52,225 nt of DNA, taken from NCBI GenBank assembly GCA_910585755.1, contig CAJUFH010000016.1:1-52225 (forward strand). Reading direction: 5' to 3'. The notes beneath the pieces are model-generated. The model was given only the letters and a program-made list of their open reading frames with translations. It had not been told where the DNA came from and did no database searches. Both the position numbers and the translations under genes were made by a program. This document shows, piece after piece, positions 7,394 to 14,541 of this stretch (positions are counted from its first letter, which is position 1; each line of letters begins with the position of its first letter). The DNA is from an uncultured Muribaculaceae bacterium (GTDB lineage Bacteria; Bacteroidota; Bacteroidia; Bacteroidales; Muribaculaceae).

Positions 7394-7792
7394 ATGACTG
7401 ATCCAATAGCAGATTATCTGACAAGATTGAGGAACGCCATCAAGGCCAACCACCGCGTTGTCGAGGTCCCTTCCTCAAAATTGAAGAGAGAGATCACCAA
7501 GATCCTCTTTGAACAGGGCTATATTCTTAACTACAAGTTTATAGAGGGTGAAACCCCCGCCGGCGTTATCAAAGTCGCCCTCAAGTACGACCCCGTTGAC
7601 AAGGTCAACGCAATCAAGGGGCTCCAGCGCGCTTCCCGTCCCGGCCTGCGCCAGTACTGCGGCTACAAGAACATGCCCCGCGTGTTGAATGGTTTAGGCA
7701 TCGCCATCCTCTCCACCTCCAAGGGTGTGATGACCAACAAGAAGGCTTCCGAGCTCAAGGTTGGCGGCGAAGTGCTTTGTTACGTTTATTAA
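7394..7792 (+). CDS. rpsH: 30S ribosomal protein S8 (uS8)
   Basis: Primary binder of 16S helix 21 and, in E. coli, repressor of the spc operon. 132 residues with the start at 7394 (MTDPIADYLTRLRNAIKANH), the family N-terminus; a TTG-initiated extension upstream was rejected. The C-terminus with GIAILSTSKGVMTNKKA and a cysteine-containing VGGEVLCYVY end is typical. Confidence 0.97.
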   Translation: MTDPIADYLTRLRNAIKANHRVVEVPSSKLKREITKILFEQGYILNYKFIEGETPAGVIKVALKYDPVDKVNAIKGLQRASRPGLRQYCGYKNMPRVLNGLGIAILSTSKGVMTNKKASELKVGGEVLCYVY

Positions 7793-7795
7793 TCG

Positions 7796-7803
7796 AAAGG
7801 AGG
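7796..7803 (+). promoter_or_regulatory. strong Shine-Dalgarno sequence before rplF
   Basis: AAAGGAGG ends 7 nt before the rplF ATG at 7811. Most starts in this window, as in Bacteroidota generally, are preceded by A-rich sequence and not by a Shine-Dalgarno, so this near-ideal site stands out. Confidence 0.7.
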
Positions 7804-7810
7804 AAACAAC

Positions 7811-8368
7811 ATGTCTCGTATAGGTAAAGCCCCCATCGAAATCCCCGCCGGCGTAACAGTTACCATCGGCAAGGACAACGTCGTTACAGTGAAAGGCCCC
7901 AAGGGGGAACTTTCCCAGGCTGTAAGCCCTGAGTTCACCCTCAACGTCGAGGACGGACACCTCACCGTCGCCCGCCCCTCCGACGACCGCGACCACCGCG
8001 CGAAGCACGGCCTCTACCGCGCCCTGCTCCACAACATGGTCGTCGGTGTCTCCACAGGCTACAAGAAAGAAATGGAACTCGTGGGCGTCGGCTACCGCGC
8101 CGCCTCCACCGGCCAGGTGCTCGAGCTCTCGCTCGGCTTCTCCCACGCCATATATATCCAGCTTCCCAAAGAAATCAAGGTTGAAGCGAAGACAGAGCGC
8201 AACAAGAACCCCCTGATCATCCTCGAGAGCGACGACAAGCAGCTCCTCGGCCAGGTGTGCGCGAAAATCCGCTCCCTCCGCAAGCCCGAACCCTACAAGG
8301 GCAAAGGTATCAAGTTCGTCGGCGAGGTTATCCGCCGCAAGTCCGGCAAGACCGCTGGTGCAAAATAA
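7811..8368 (+). CDS. rplF: 50S ribosomal protein L6 (uL6)
   Basis: L6 lies near the factor-binding (sarcin-ricin) site. 185 residues, slightly longer than the E. coli protein. Start MSRIGKAPIEIPAGV and C-terminal RKPEPYKGKGIKFVGE are hallmarks. The ATG has a true Shine-Dalgarno at 7796-7803, unusual here. Confidence 0.98.
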   Translation: MSRIGKAPIEIPAGVTVTIGKDNVVTVKGPKGELSQAVSPEFTLNVEDGHLTVARPSDDRDHRAKHGLYRALLHNMVVGVSTGYKKEMELVGVGYRAASTGQVLELSLGFSHAIYIQLPKEIKVEAKTERNKNPLIILESDDKQLLGQVCAKIRSLRKPEPYKGKGIKFVGEVIRRKSGKTAGAK

Positions 8369-8384
8369 AAACTGACCTACAACT

Positions 8385-8726
8385 ATGATTTCTAAGAAAG
8401 ACAGAAGAAATAAGATCAAGGCCCGCATCCGCGGCAAGATCTCCGGCACCGCGCAGCGCCCCCGCATGTGCGTGTTCCGCTCCAACAAGCAAATCTACGT
8501 CCAGCTCATCGACGACCTGGCCGGAAAGACCCTCTGCAGCGCCTCCTCCAAGGGCATCGAGCAGGGCAACAAGTGCGAAATCGCCGCCCAGGTGGGCAAG
8601 GCCGTGGCCGAGAAGGCCATCGCCGCCGGCCTGACCACGGTTGTTTTCGACCGCAACGGCTATCTCTACCACGGACGCGTAAAATCCCTGGCCGACGCTG
8701 CTCGCGAAGGCGGACTTAAATTCTAA
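8385..8726 (+). CDS. rplR: 50S ribosomal protein L18 (uL18)
   Basis: 5S rRNA binding protein. 113 residues, normal. Motifs RPRMCVFRSNKQIYVQLIDD and the C-terminal VFDRNGYLYHGRVKSLADAAREGGLKF portion match the family. Ten bases separate it from rpsE. Confidence 0.98.
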   Translation: MISKKDRRNKIKARIRGKISGTAQRPRMCVFRSNKQIYVQLIDDLAGKTLCSASSKGIEQGNKCEIAAQVGKAVAEKAIAAGLTTVVFDRNGYLYHGRVKSLADAAREGGLKF

Positions 8727-8735
8727 GACATCATC

Positions 8736-9254
8736 ATGGCAAATAAGAACAACAGAGTCAAGACCACTAACGATATAGAGCTTAAGGACCGCCTGGTAGC
8801 CATCAACCGCGTTACCAAGGTTACCAAGGGCGGCCGCGCCTTCACCTTCGCCGCAATCGTCGTCGTAGGCGACGGCAACGGCATCGTAGGCTGGGGCTTA
8901 GGCAAGGCTAACGAGGTCACCGCCGCCATCGCCAAAGGCGTCGAGGCAGCCAAGAAGAACCTCATCCGCGTCCCCGTCCACAAAGGGACAATCCCCCACG
9001 AGCAGTTCGCCAAGTTCGGCGGCTCCCGCGTGCTCCTCAAGCCCGCCTCCCACGGTACCGGCGTCAAGGCCGGAGGCGCCATGCGCGCCGTGCTCGAGAG
9101 CGTGGGCGTTACCGACGTGCTCTGCAAGTCGAAGGGCTCTTCCAACCCCCACAACCTGGTGAAGGCGACCATCGCAGCCCTCGGCGAGATGCGTTCCCCC
9201 GCCCAGGTGGCCCAGAACCGCGGCGTATCCGTAAGCCAGGTTTTCAACGGCTGA
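8736..9254 (+). CDS. rpsE: 30S ribosomal protein S5 (uS5)
   Basis: S5 sits at the mRNA entrance and affects decoding accuracy. 172 residues, normal. The double-stranded-RNA-binding-like N-terminal domain is seen as LKDRLVAINRVTKVTKGGR and the C-terminal domain as SHGTGVKAGGAMRAVLE and SNPHNLVKATIAAL. A GC hairpin follows the stop. Confidence 0.98.
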   Translation: MANKNNRVKTTNDIELKDRLVAINRVTKVTKGGRAFTFAAIVVVGDGNGIVGWGLGKANEVTAAIAKGVEAAKKNLIRVPVHKGTIPHEQFAKFGGSRVLLKPASHGTGVKAGGAMRAVLESVGVTDVLCKSKGSSNPHNLVKATIAALGEMRSPAQVAQNRGVSVSQVFNG

Positions 9255-9263
9255 ACCGAGCTG

Positions 9264-9290
9264 GCCGCCGCCCGGCCCTCCGGGGGCGGC
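9264..9290 (+). other. GC-rich hairpin after rpsE
   Basis: GCCGCC (9264-9269) pairs with GGCGGC (9285-9290) and CCCGG (9271-9275) with CCGGG (9280-9284), with one bulged G and a 4-nt loop. It lies 10 bp after the rpsE stop. The following CTTCTCCTTT is only weakly U-rich. Confidence 0.55.
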
Positions 9291-9327
9291 TCCGCTTCTC
9301 CTTTAACAAGTAAAAGAGGAAAATCTA

Positions 9328-9507
9328 ATGGCACAAATCAAAATCAAACAGATAAAGAGCCGCATCGGCGCTCCCGCGGTGCAGAAGCGCACCCTCGACG
9401 CCCTGGGCCTCCGCAAGATGAACCACACGGTGGTTAAGGAAGACAACCCCTCCGTGATGGGCATGGTCAACCGCGTACGCCACCTGGTAGAGGTTACCAA
9501 CGCCTGA
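9328..9507 (+). CDS. rpmD: 50S ribosomal protein L30 (uL30)
   Basis: Small 50S protein, 59 residues, normal for the family. It begins MAQIKIKQIKSRIG, continues RTLDALGLRKMNHTVV and ends VRHLVEVTNA. It lies in the expected place between rpsE and rplO. Its start is preceded by a weak AGAGGA at a plausible distance. Confidence 0.97.
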   Translation: MAQIKIKQIKSRIGAPAVQKRTLDALGLRKMNHTVVKEDNPSVMGMVNRVRHLVEVTNA

Positions 9508-9512
9508 GAAGC

Positions 9513-9581
9513 CTCCCCCGGAGCGCCCGGAACCCCGATCGGCCAAAAACCCGGCCGACACCCGGGACCGCGGCCGGGGAG
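9513..9581 (+). other. long nested hairpin in rpmD-rplO spacer
   Basis: Three nested GC stems make one long imperfect hairpin: CTCCCCCGG (9513-9521) with CCGGGGAG (9574-9581, one bulged C), CCCGG (9526-9530) with CCGGG (9562-9566), and CGGCC (9540-9544) with GGCCG (9553-9557), around an A-rich loop. There is no U-tract. The remaining 54 bp to rplO are A/C-rich. Confidence 0.6.
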
Positions 9582-9635
9582 CGATACTCAAACCAACAAA
9601 ACTTCTCAGTTGAACAAAAGCACAAGACAATCATT

Positions 9636-10085
9636 ATGGACTTAAGCAATTTAAAACCCGCCGTTGGCGCTACCACTCGCGAAACCCGTATCGGTCGCGG
9701 TCCCGGCTCGGGTAAGGGTGGAACTTCTACCCGCGGCCACAAGGGCGCGAAGTCGCGTTCCGGCTACTCTCGCAAAATCGGTTTCGAAGGCGGTCAGATG
9801 CCTCTCCAGCGCCGTCTGCCGAAATTCGGCTTCAAGAACTTCAACCGCGTTGAATACAAGGCAATCAACCTCGAGGTAATCGAGGCCCTCGCCGCCGCCA
9901 AGAACCTCGAGAAGGTCGGCCTCGAAGAGCTCCGCGAAGCCGGGCTGGTAAGCCGCAAGAAACTCGTCAAGGTTCTCGGCAACTCGGCTGTGAGCCGCGC
10001 CATCGCCGTAGAGGCAAACGCCTTCTCCAAAGCCGCCGAAGCCGCGATCGTGGCTGCAGGAGGCTCCATCAACAAAGTTAAATAA
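9636..10085 (+). CDS. rplO: 50S ribosomal protein L15 (uL15)
   Basis: Late 50S assembly protein. 149 residues. The N-terminal glycine- and Arg/Lys-rich arm (RIGRGPGSGKGGTSTRGHKG) and FEGGQMPLQRRLPKFGF are diagnostic. Only two bases separate its stop from the secY start, so coupled translation is likely. Confidence 0.98.
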   Translation: MDLSNLKPAVGATTRETRIGRGPGSGKGGTSTRGHKGAKSRSGYSRKIGFEGGQMPLQRRLPKFGFKNFNRVEYKAINLEVIEALAAAKNLEKVGLEELREAGLVSRKKLVKVLGNSAVSRAIAVEANAFSKAAEAAIVAAGGSINKVK

Positions 10086-10087
10086 AG

Positions 10088-11437
10088 ATGAAATTCATCC
10101 AAACGATAAAAAACATCTGGACGATCCAGGAACTACGTCAGCGTCTGACCATCACGGTCCTGCTGGTGCTGGTTTACCGTCTGGGCTGTTACGTCGTCCT
10201 GCCGGGCATCAACCCCAACGACCTCGACGCCCTGACCAACTTCACCAACAAGAGCGGTCTGATGCAGCTGCTTGACATGTTCTCGGGCGGCGCCTTCTCC
10301 CAGGCCTCGATTTTCGCGTTGGGTATCATGCCCTACATCACCGCGTCGATCGTGATCCAGCTCGCGGGCATGGTGCTCCCCTCCTTCCAGAAAATGCAGC
10401 GCGAAGGGGAGAGCGGTCGCCAGAAACTCAACCAGTACACCCGTTACCTGACAGTGCTCATCCTGTTTGTCCAGGGCCCCGCCTACCTCTACAACCTGCG
10501 GGCCCAGGTGGTAAACGCCGGAGGCTCCGTCGAGATGGGAATCTGGACTGTCATCTTCCTGACGGTGATTCTCGCCGCCGGCTCCATGTTCATCATGTGG
10601 CTTGGCGAGCGCATCACTGACCGCGGCATCGGCAACGGTATCTCGTTCATCATCCTCGTGGGCATCATCGCCCGCCTCCCGGTGGCTCTGTTCTATGAGT
10701 TCACCTCCCGTCTCCCGGGTTCGACCGGCAGCGAGGGCGGCCTGATCATGTTCATCGTCGAAGTTGTCCTGCTCTTCGCCGTTACCGTCGGGGCCGTGCT
10801 CCTCGTCCAGGGAACACGCAAGGTGCCCGTGCAGTACGCCAAGCGTATCGTCGGCAACAAGCAGTACGGCGGTGCCCGCCAGTACATCCCCCTGAAGGTG
10901 AACGCCGCCGGCGTGATGCCCATCATCTTCGCCCAGGCGATCATGTTCATCCCCATCACCCTCGCCGGCTTCGGAGCGAGCGAGAACTCGACCGGGTTCT
11001 TCAGCACCTTCGCCGACATCAACGGGTTCTGGTACAACTTTGTTTACTTCATCCTCATTGTCGCCTTTACCTACTTCTACACCGCCATCACGGTTCGCCC
11101 GCAGCAGATGGCAGAAGACATGAAGCGCAACAACGGATTCATCCCCGGTGTAAAGCCCGGCAAGAAGACAGTCGAGTATCTCGACTCCATCATGTCGCGC
11201 ATCACCCTCCCCGGCTCCATCTTCCTGGGCATCGTCGCCGTGCTTCCCGCTTTCGCGCGCCTGTTCGGCATCAGCCAGAACTTCGCCCAGTTCTTCGGCG
11301 GCACATCGCTGCTGATCATGGTCGGTGTCGTCCTCGACACTCTCCAGCAGATTGAGTCGCACCTGATGATGCACCACTACGACGGTCTGATGAAGGAAGG
11401 CAAAATCAAAGGCCGCACTACCGGCTCGGCCTATTGA
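10088..11437 (+). CDS. secY: protein translocase subunit SecY
   Basis: Channel-forming subunit of the SecYEG translocon in the inner membrane. 449 residues with about ten hydrophobic segments. Family signatures: GIMPYITASIVIQL with the following hydrophobic stretch (TM2/plug region), GERITDRGIGNGIS, and near the C-terminus RPQQMAEDMKRNNGFIPGVKPG. Its position at the end of the spc block, directly after rplO, is the standard one. Confidence 0.98.
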   Translation: MKFIQTIKNIWTIQELRQRLTITVLLVLVYRLGCYVVLPGINPNDLDALTNFTNKSGLMQLLDMFSGGAFSQASIFALGIMPYITASIVIQLAGMVLPSFQKMQREGESGRQKLNQYTRYLTVLILFVQGPAYLYNLRAQVVNAGGSVEMGIWTVIFLTVILAAGSMFIMWLGERITDRGIGNGISFIILVGIIARLPVALFYEFTSRLPGSTGSEGGLIMFIVEVVLLFAVTVGAVLLVQGTRKVPVQYAKRIVGNKQYGGARQYIPLKVNAAGVMPIIFAQAIMFIPITLAGFGASENSTGFFSTFADINGFWYNFVYFILIVAFTYFYTAITVRPQQMAEDMKRNNGFIPGVKPGKKTVEYLDSIMSRITLPGSIFLGIVAVLPAFARLFGISQNFAQFFGGTSLLIMVGVVLDTLQQIESHLMMHHYDGLMKEGKIKGRTTGSAY

Positions 11438-11467
11438 TTCCCTCCGGAGTAAAAACCAACTGAAAGA

Positions 11468-12250
11468 ATGATCTATCTCAAGACACCCGAAGACTTAGTC
11501 AAGATGCGCGCGGCGGCCGACCTGGCCAGCCGCGCCCTTGGCGAAGTAGCGAAACTCGTCGCGCCGGGAGTCACCACCAACAAGCTGGACGCCGTTGCCA
11601 GGGAGTACATCCTCGACAACGGCGGTCGGCCTGCCTGCCTGGGCTACGGCGGCTTCCCCGGCACGATGTGCATGGAGGTAAACGAAATCGTCGTCCACGG
11701 ATTCCCCTCGAGCTACACCCTGCGCGAGGGAGACATCATCGGGACAGACATCGTTGCCGAGCTTGACGGCTTCAACGGCGATATGTGCTACACGTTCGCC
11801 GTCGGGGAAGTAGATCCGAAAGTGCTTGACCTCTGCCGCACGACCAAGGAGTCCCTCTACAAGGGAATCGAGGCGTGTGTCGAGGGGAAGCGCATCGGCG
11901 ACATAGCGAACGCCGTGCAGACCTACTGCGAGAAGCGGGGCTACACCGTCGTCCGCGAGATGTGCGGCCACGGCATCGGGCGCAAGATGCACGAGGATCC
12001 CGAGGTCCCCAACTACGGGCGCCGCGGTGTCGGCCCCCTGATCAAGAACGGCATGTGCCTTTGCATAGAGCCGATGATCAACATGGGGAGCCGCAACATC
12101 GTCATCGAGCCTGACGGCTGGACCTGCCGCACCCGCGACCGCAAGCCGTCGGCCCACTACGAGCACACGCTCGCGGTACACGACGGAGAGACAGAAATCC
12201 TTACAACCTTCGACTATATCCGCGAGGCGCTCGGCGAGGCGTACATCTGA
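11468..12250 (+). CDS. map: methionine aminopeptidase, type I
   Basis: Removes the N-terminal Met from nascent proteins in the cytoplasm using a two-metal centre. 260 residues, the short type I form without an N-terminal zinc finger. Visible metal-site segments: IVHGFP, DGFNGDMCYTF (two Asp ligands), GHGIGRKMHEDPEVPNY (His), CIEPMIN (Glu) and SAHYEHTLAV (Glu). It lies between secY and infA, a common bacterial arrangement. Confidence 0.98.
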   Translation: MIYLKTPEDLVKMRAAADLASRALGEVAKLVAPGVTTNKLDAVAREYILDNGGRPACLGYGGFPGTMCMEVNEIVVHGFPSSYTLREGDIIGTDIVAELDGFNGDMCYTFAVGEVDPKVLDLCRTTKESLYKGIEACVEGKRIGDIANAVQTYCEKRGYTVVREMCGHGIGRKMHEDPEVPNYGRRGVGPLIKNGMCLCIEPMINMGSRNIVIEPDGWTCRTRDRKPSAHYEHTLAVHDGETEILTTFDYIREALGEAYI

Positions 12251-12315
12251 CCCTCGAAGCCAATCACTACCGCGGCCTGACGGCGGCGAAGAAATAGAAA
12301 ATTCTAAACGCTTTT

Positions 12316-12534
12316 ATGGCAAAACAAGACTCAATCGAACAGGACGGCGTGATCATGGAATCGCTCTCGAACGCTATGTTCAGAGTGAAACTCGAGAACG
12401 GACACGAAATCACCGCCCATATCTCAGGAAAGATGCGCATGCACTACATCAAAATCCTCCCCGGCGACCGGGTGAAGGTCGAGATGTCGCCCTACGACCT
12501 GAGCAAGGGACGTATCGCTTTCCGCTACAAGTAA
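12316..12534 (+). CDS. infA: translation initiation factor IF-1
   Basis: IF-1 occupies the A site during initiation. 72 residues, the normal length, a single OB fold: IEQDGVIMESLSNAMFRVKLENGHE, ISGKMRMHYIKILPGDRVKVEMSPYD and KGRIAFRYK fit in order. It stands between map and rpmJ as in many bacteria. Confidence 0.98.
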   Translation: MAKQDSIEQDGVIMESLSNAMFRVKLENGHEITAHISGKMRMHYIKILPGDRVKVEMSPYDLSKGRIAFRYK

Positions 12535-12589
12535 TCGCCGCTCTTCCGAAGCAGACACTTCAAAAACACCATAACTCATTTCTGACAAC

Positions 12590-12706
12590 ATGAAAGTAAG
12601 AGCATCGATCAAGAAGCGCTCCGCCGACGACAAGATCGTACGTCGCAAGGGCCGCCTCTACGTCATCAACAAAAAGAACCCCAAAAACAAACAGCGCCAG
12701 GGATAA
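12590..12706 (+). CDS. rpmJ: 50S ribosomal protein L36 (bL36), zinc-free form
   Basis: Smallest ribosomal protein, 38 residues: it begins MKVRASIKKRSADD, continues KIVRRKGRLYVINKK and ends PKNKQRQG. In the zinc-binding form a CxxC, a further Cys and a His occupy the places where this protein has S-A-D-D, N and N, so all four zinc ligands are missing. It is therefore the C-minus paralogue type, and it is the operon-borne copy. Start at the only ATG giving the family N-terminus. Confidence 0.95.
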   Translation: MKVRASIKKRSADDKIVRRKGRLYVINKKNPKNKQRQG

Positions 12707-12756
12707 CATCCGGCGGCGCCCGGCTCCGCAAGGAACGGGCATCCCGCTCTTCCAGG

Positions 12757-12840
12757 CTTGCCTGACAGGATATTAAGCCGCAGGCACCGCCGTCCGGCCC
12801 CCGGGCCGGCACCAGGCAAGGCCGCTGGCGGCGCAGCGCC
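12757..12840 (+). promoter_or_regulatory. candidate structured leader upstream of rpsM (alpha operon)
   Basis: Within the 246-bp rpmJ-rpsM spacer, an outer stem CTTGCCTG (12757-12764) / CAGGCAAG (12813-12820) encloses a perfect hairpin CCGGCCC (12794-12800) / GGGCCGG (12803-12809), and is followed by GGCGC-A-GCGCC (12830-12840). S4 controls this operon through a structured leader in other bacteria, and ribosomal-leader motifs have been described upstream of S4 operons in Bacteroidia; whether this is that motif is untested. No internal promoter was recognised. Confidence 0.45.
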
Positions 12841-12952
12841 GAGCAGGCGCGGCAGAAACCGCCCGGCAGCCCGCAGGAACTAATGAGGCGGCCCGGAAGG
12901 AATGTTAAATCTGCGACAAAAACCAAAAGAAAACGCTAAACAAAGCATTTTT

Positions 12953-13333
12953 ATGGCAGTAAGAATCGTGGGAGTTGACCTCCCCCAGAACAAGCGAGGC
13001 GCTATCGCCTTGACCTACATCTACGGCATCGGCCGCTCGGCCGCCCTGACCATCCTGGAGAAAGCCGGTGTAGACGAAAACATCAAAGTCAAAGACTGGA
13101 CCGACACCCAGGCTGCGGCTGTCCGCGAAGTGATCCAGGCCAACTACAAGGTTGAAGGTGACCTCCGCAGCGAAGTACAGCTCAACATCAAGCGACTCAT
13201 GGATATCGGCTGCTACCGCGGCATCCGCCACCGCATCGGGCTCCCCCTTCGCGGTCAGTCGACCAAGAACAACGCCCGCACACGCAAGGGTCGCAAGAAA
13301 ACAGTCGCCAACAAGAAGAAAGCCACAAAGTAA
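12953..13333 (+). CDS. rpsM: 30S ribosomal protein S13 (uS13)
   Basis: Head protein contacting the P-site tRNA and the 50S subunit. 126 residues from the ATG at 12953 (MAVRIVGVDLPQNKRG), the family start; an in-frame start at 12902 would add an unrelated 17-residue extension. The C-terminus has the expected YRGIRHRIGLPLRGQSTKNN followed by a Lys-rich tail. Confidence 0.97.
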   Translation: MAVRIVGVDLPQNKRGAIALTYIYGIGRSAALTILEKAGVDENIKVKDWTDTQAAAVREVIQANYKVEGDLRSEVQLNIKRLMDIGCYRGIRHRIGLPLRGQSTKNNARTRKGRKKTVANKKKATK

Positions 13334-13346
13334 ACAGTAAAAGACT

Positions 13347-13736
13347 ATGGCAAAGAAATCAGTCGCAGCTAAGAAAAGAAACGTCAAAGTTGATGACGCC
13401 GGCCAGCTTCATGTTCACTCTTCGTTCAACAATATCATCGTGTGCTTAGCCAACAGCGAAGGCCAGGTGATTTCTTGGTCATCTGCAGGCAAGATGGGAT
13501 TCCGCGGTTCTAAGAAGAACACCCCGTACGCAGCCCAGATGGCAGCCCAGGATTGCGGCAAGGTAGCCTACGACCTGGGTCTCCGCAAGGTGAAAGCCTA
13601 TGTCAAGGGTCCGGGCAACGGCCGCGAAAGCGCCATCCGTACCGTCCACGGCATGGGTATCGAGGTAACCGAGATTATCGACGTTACTCCGCTGCCCCAC
13701 AACGGCTGCCGTCCTCCGAAACGTCGCCGCGTCTAA
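13347..13736 (+). CDS. rpsK: 30S ribosomal protein S11 (uS11)
   Basis: Platform protein that forms part of the Shine-Dalgarno/anti-SD cleft. 129 residues, normal. Motifs HVHSSFNNIIVCLANSEG, AAQMAAQDCG, VKGPGNGRESAIRT and the end DVTPLPHNGCRPPKRRRV are diagnostic. It starts 13 bp after rpsM. Confidence 0.98.
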   Translation: MAKKSVAAKKRNVKVDDAGQLHVHSSFNNIIVCLANSEGQVISWSSAGKMGFRGSKKNTPYAAQMAAQDCGKVAYDLGLRKVKAYVKGPGNGRESAIRTVHGMGIEVTEIIDVTPLPHNGCRPPKRRRV

Positions 13737-13751
13737 AACCTCACCGCGCTT

Positions 13752-13779
13752 CCCGCGCCGGCTCCTAACGCCGCGCGGG
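13752..13779 (+). other. GC-rich hairpin after rpsK
   Basis: CCCGCGC (13752-13758) pairs with GCGCGGG (13773-13779) and GGC (13760-13762) with GCC (13770-13772), leaving one bulged C and a 7-nt loop, 15 bp after the rpsK stop. No U-tract. The rest of the 179-bp spacer before rpsD is GC-rich, then turns A-rich next to the start. Confidence 0.55.
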
Positions 13780-13915
13780 ACGAAACCAAGAGAATAAAAG
13801 AAATCACCCAACTTCCATCTCCCGGCCGCCCCGGCGGCGAGGGCGACAGCGCTGAAGCCCGTCTCAGGGCGCAGGCGCCGCAGAGCCCGCGGGAGAACGA
13901 AAATGAATTTTCAAA

Positions 13916-14521
13916 ATGGCAAGATACATAGGTCCCAAGACCAAAATCGCACGCAAATTCGGGGAACCCATCTTTGGCGAGGACAAAATCCTCAGCCGCC
14001 GCAACTTCCCTCCCGGCCAGCACGGCCAGAACCGTCGCCGCAAAACTTCCGAGTACGGCATCCAGCTCCGCGAGAAGCAGAAGGCTAAATACACCTACGG
14101 TGTTCTCGAACGTCAGTTCCGCAACCTCTTCGAGAAAGCATCCTCGATGAAGGGTATCACCGGTGAAATCCTCCTGCAGCTCCTCGAAGGCCGCCTGGAC
14201 AACCTCGTTTACCGCCTGGGCATCGCGCCTACCCGCGCCGCAGCCCGCCAGCTCGTGCTCCACAAGCACATCACCGTCAACGGCAAGGTTGTCAACATCC
14301 CCTCCTATGCTGTAGAAGCCGGCGACGTTGTCGGCGTACGCGAGAAGTCGAAGTCGCTCGAAGTGATTGCCGACTGCCTCGCAGGGTTCAACCACAGCAA
14401 GTACCCCTGGATCGAATGGGACGAGTCCGCAAAGGCAGGCAAACTGCTTCACGTCCCCACCCGCGAGGATATCCCCGAAAACATCAAGGAGCAGCTGATC
14501 GTCGAGCTCTATTCTAAGTAA
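13916..14521 (+). CDS. rpsD: 30S ribosomal protein S4 (uS4)
   Basis: Primary 16S rRNA binder that starts 30S assembly; in enterics and firmicutes it represses its own operon. 201 residues. N-terminus MARYIGPKTKIARKFGEPIFG, the PPGQHGQNRRRKTSEYG segment, and the S4-type RNA-binding domain around residues 90-155 (LDNLVYRLGIAPTRAAARQLV) are present. No zinc-finger cysteines in the N-terminus. Confidence 0.98.
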   Translation: MARYIGPKTKIARKFGEPIFGEDKILSRRNFPPGQHGQNRRRKTSEYGIQLREKQKAKYTYGVLERQFRNLFEKASSMKGITGEILLQLLEGRLDNLVYRLGIAPTRAAARQLVLHKHITVNGKVVNIPSYAVEAGDVVGVREKSKSLEVIADCLAGFNHSKYPWIEWDESAKAGKLLHVPTREDIPENIKEQLIVELYSK

Positions 14522-14541
14522 CCCCCCTAAAAGCAAGATCC

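Noticed and set aside
10133..11377. 414-codon ORF antisense to secY; likewise 34712-36214 (antisense over murE/mraY) and 43459-44988 (antisense to ftsA)
   Set aside because: These are shadow frames caused by high GC and biased third positions; each lies wholly over a well-identified gene and has no recognisable domain or start context.
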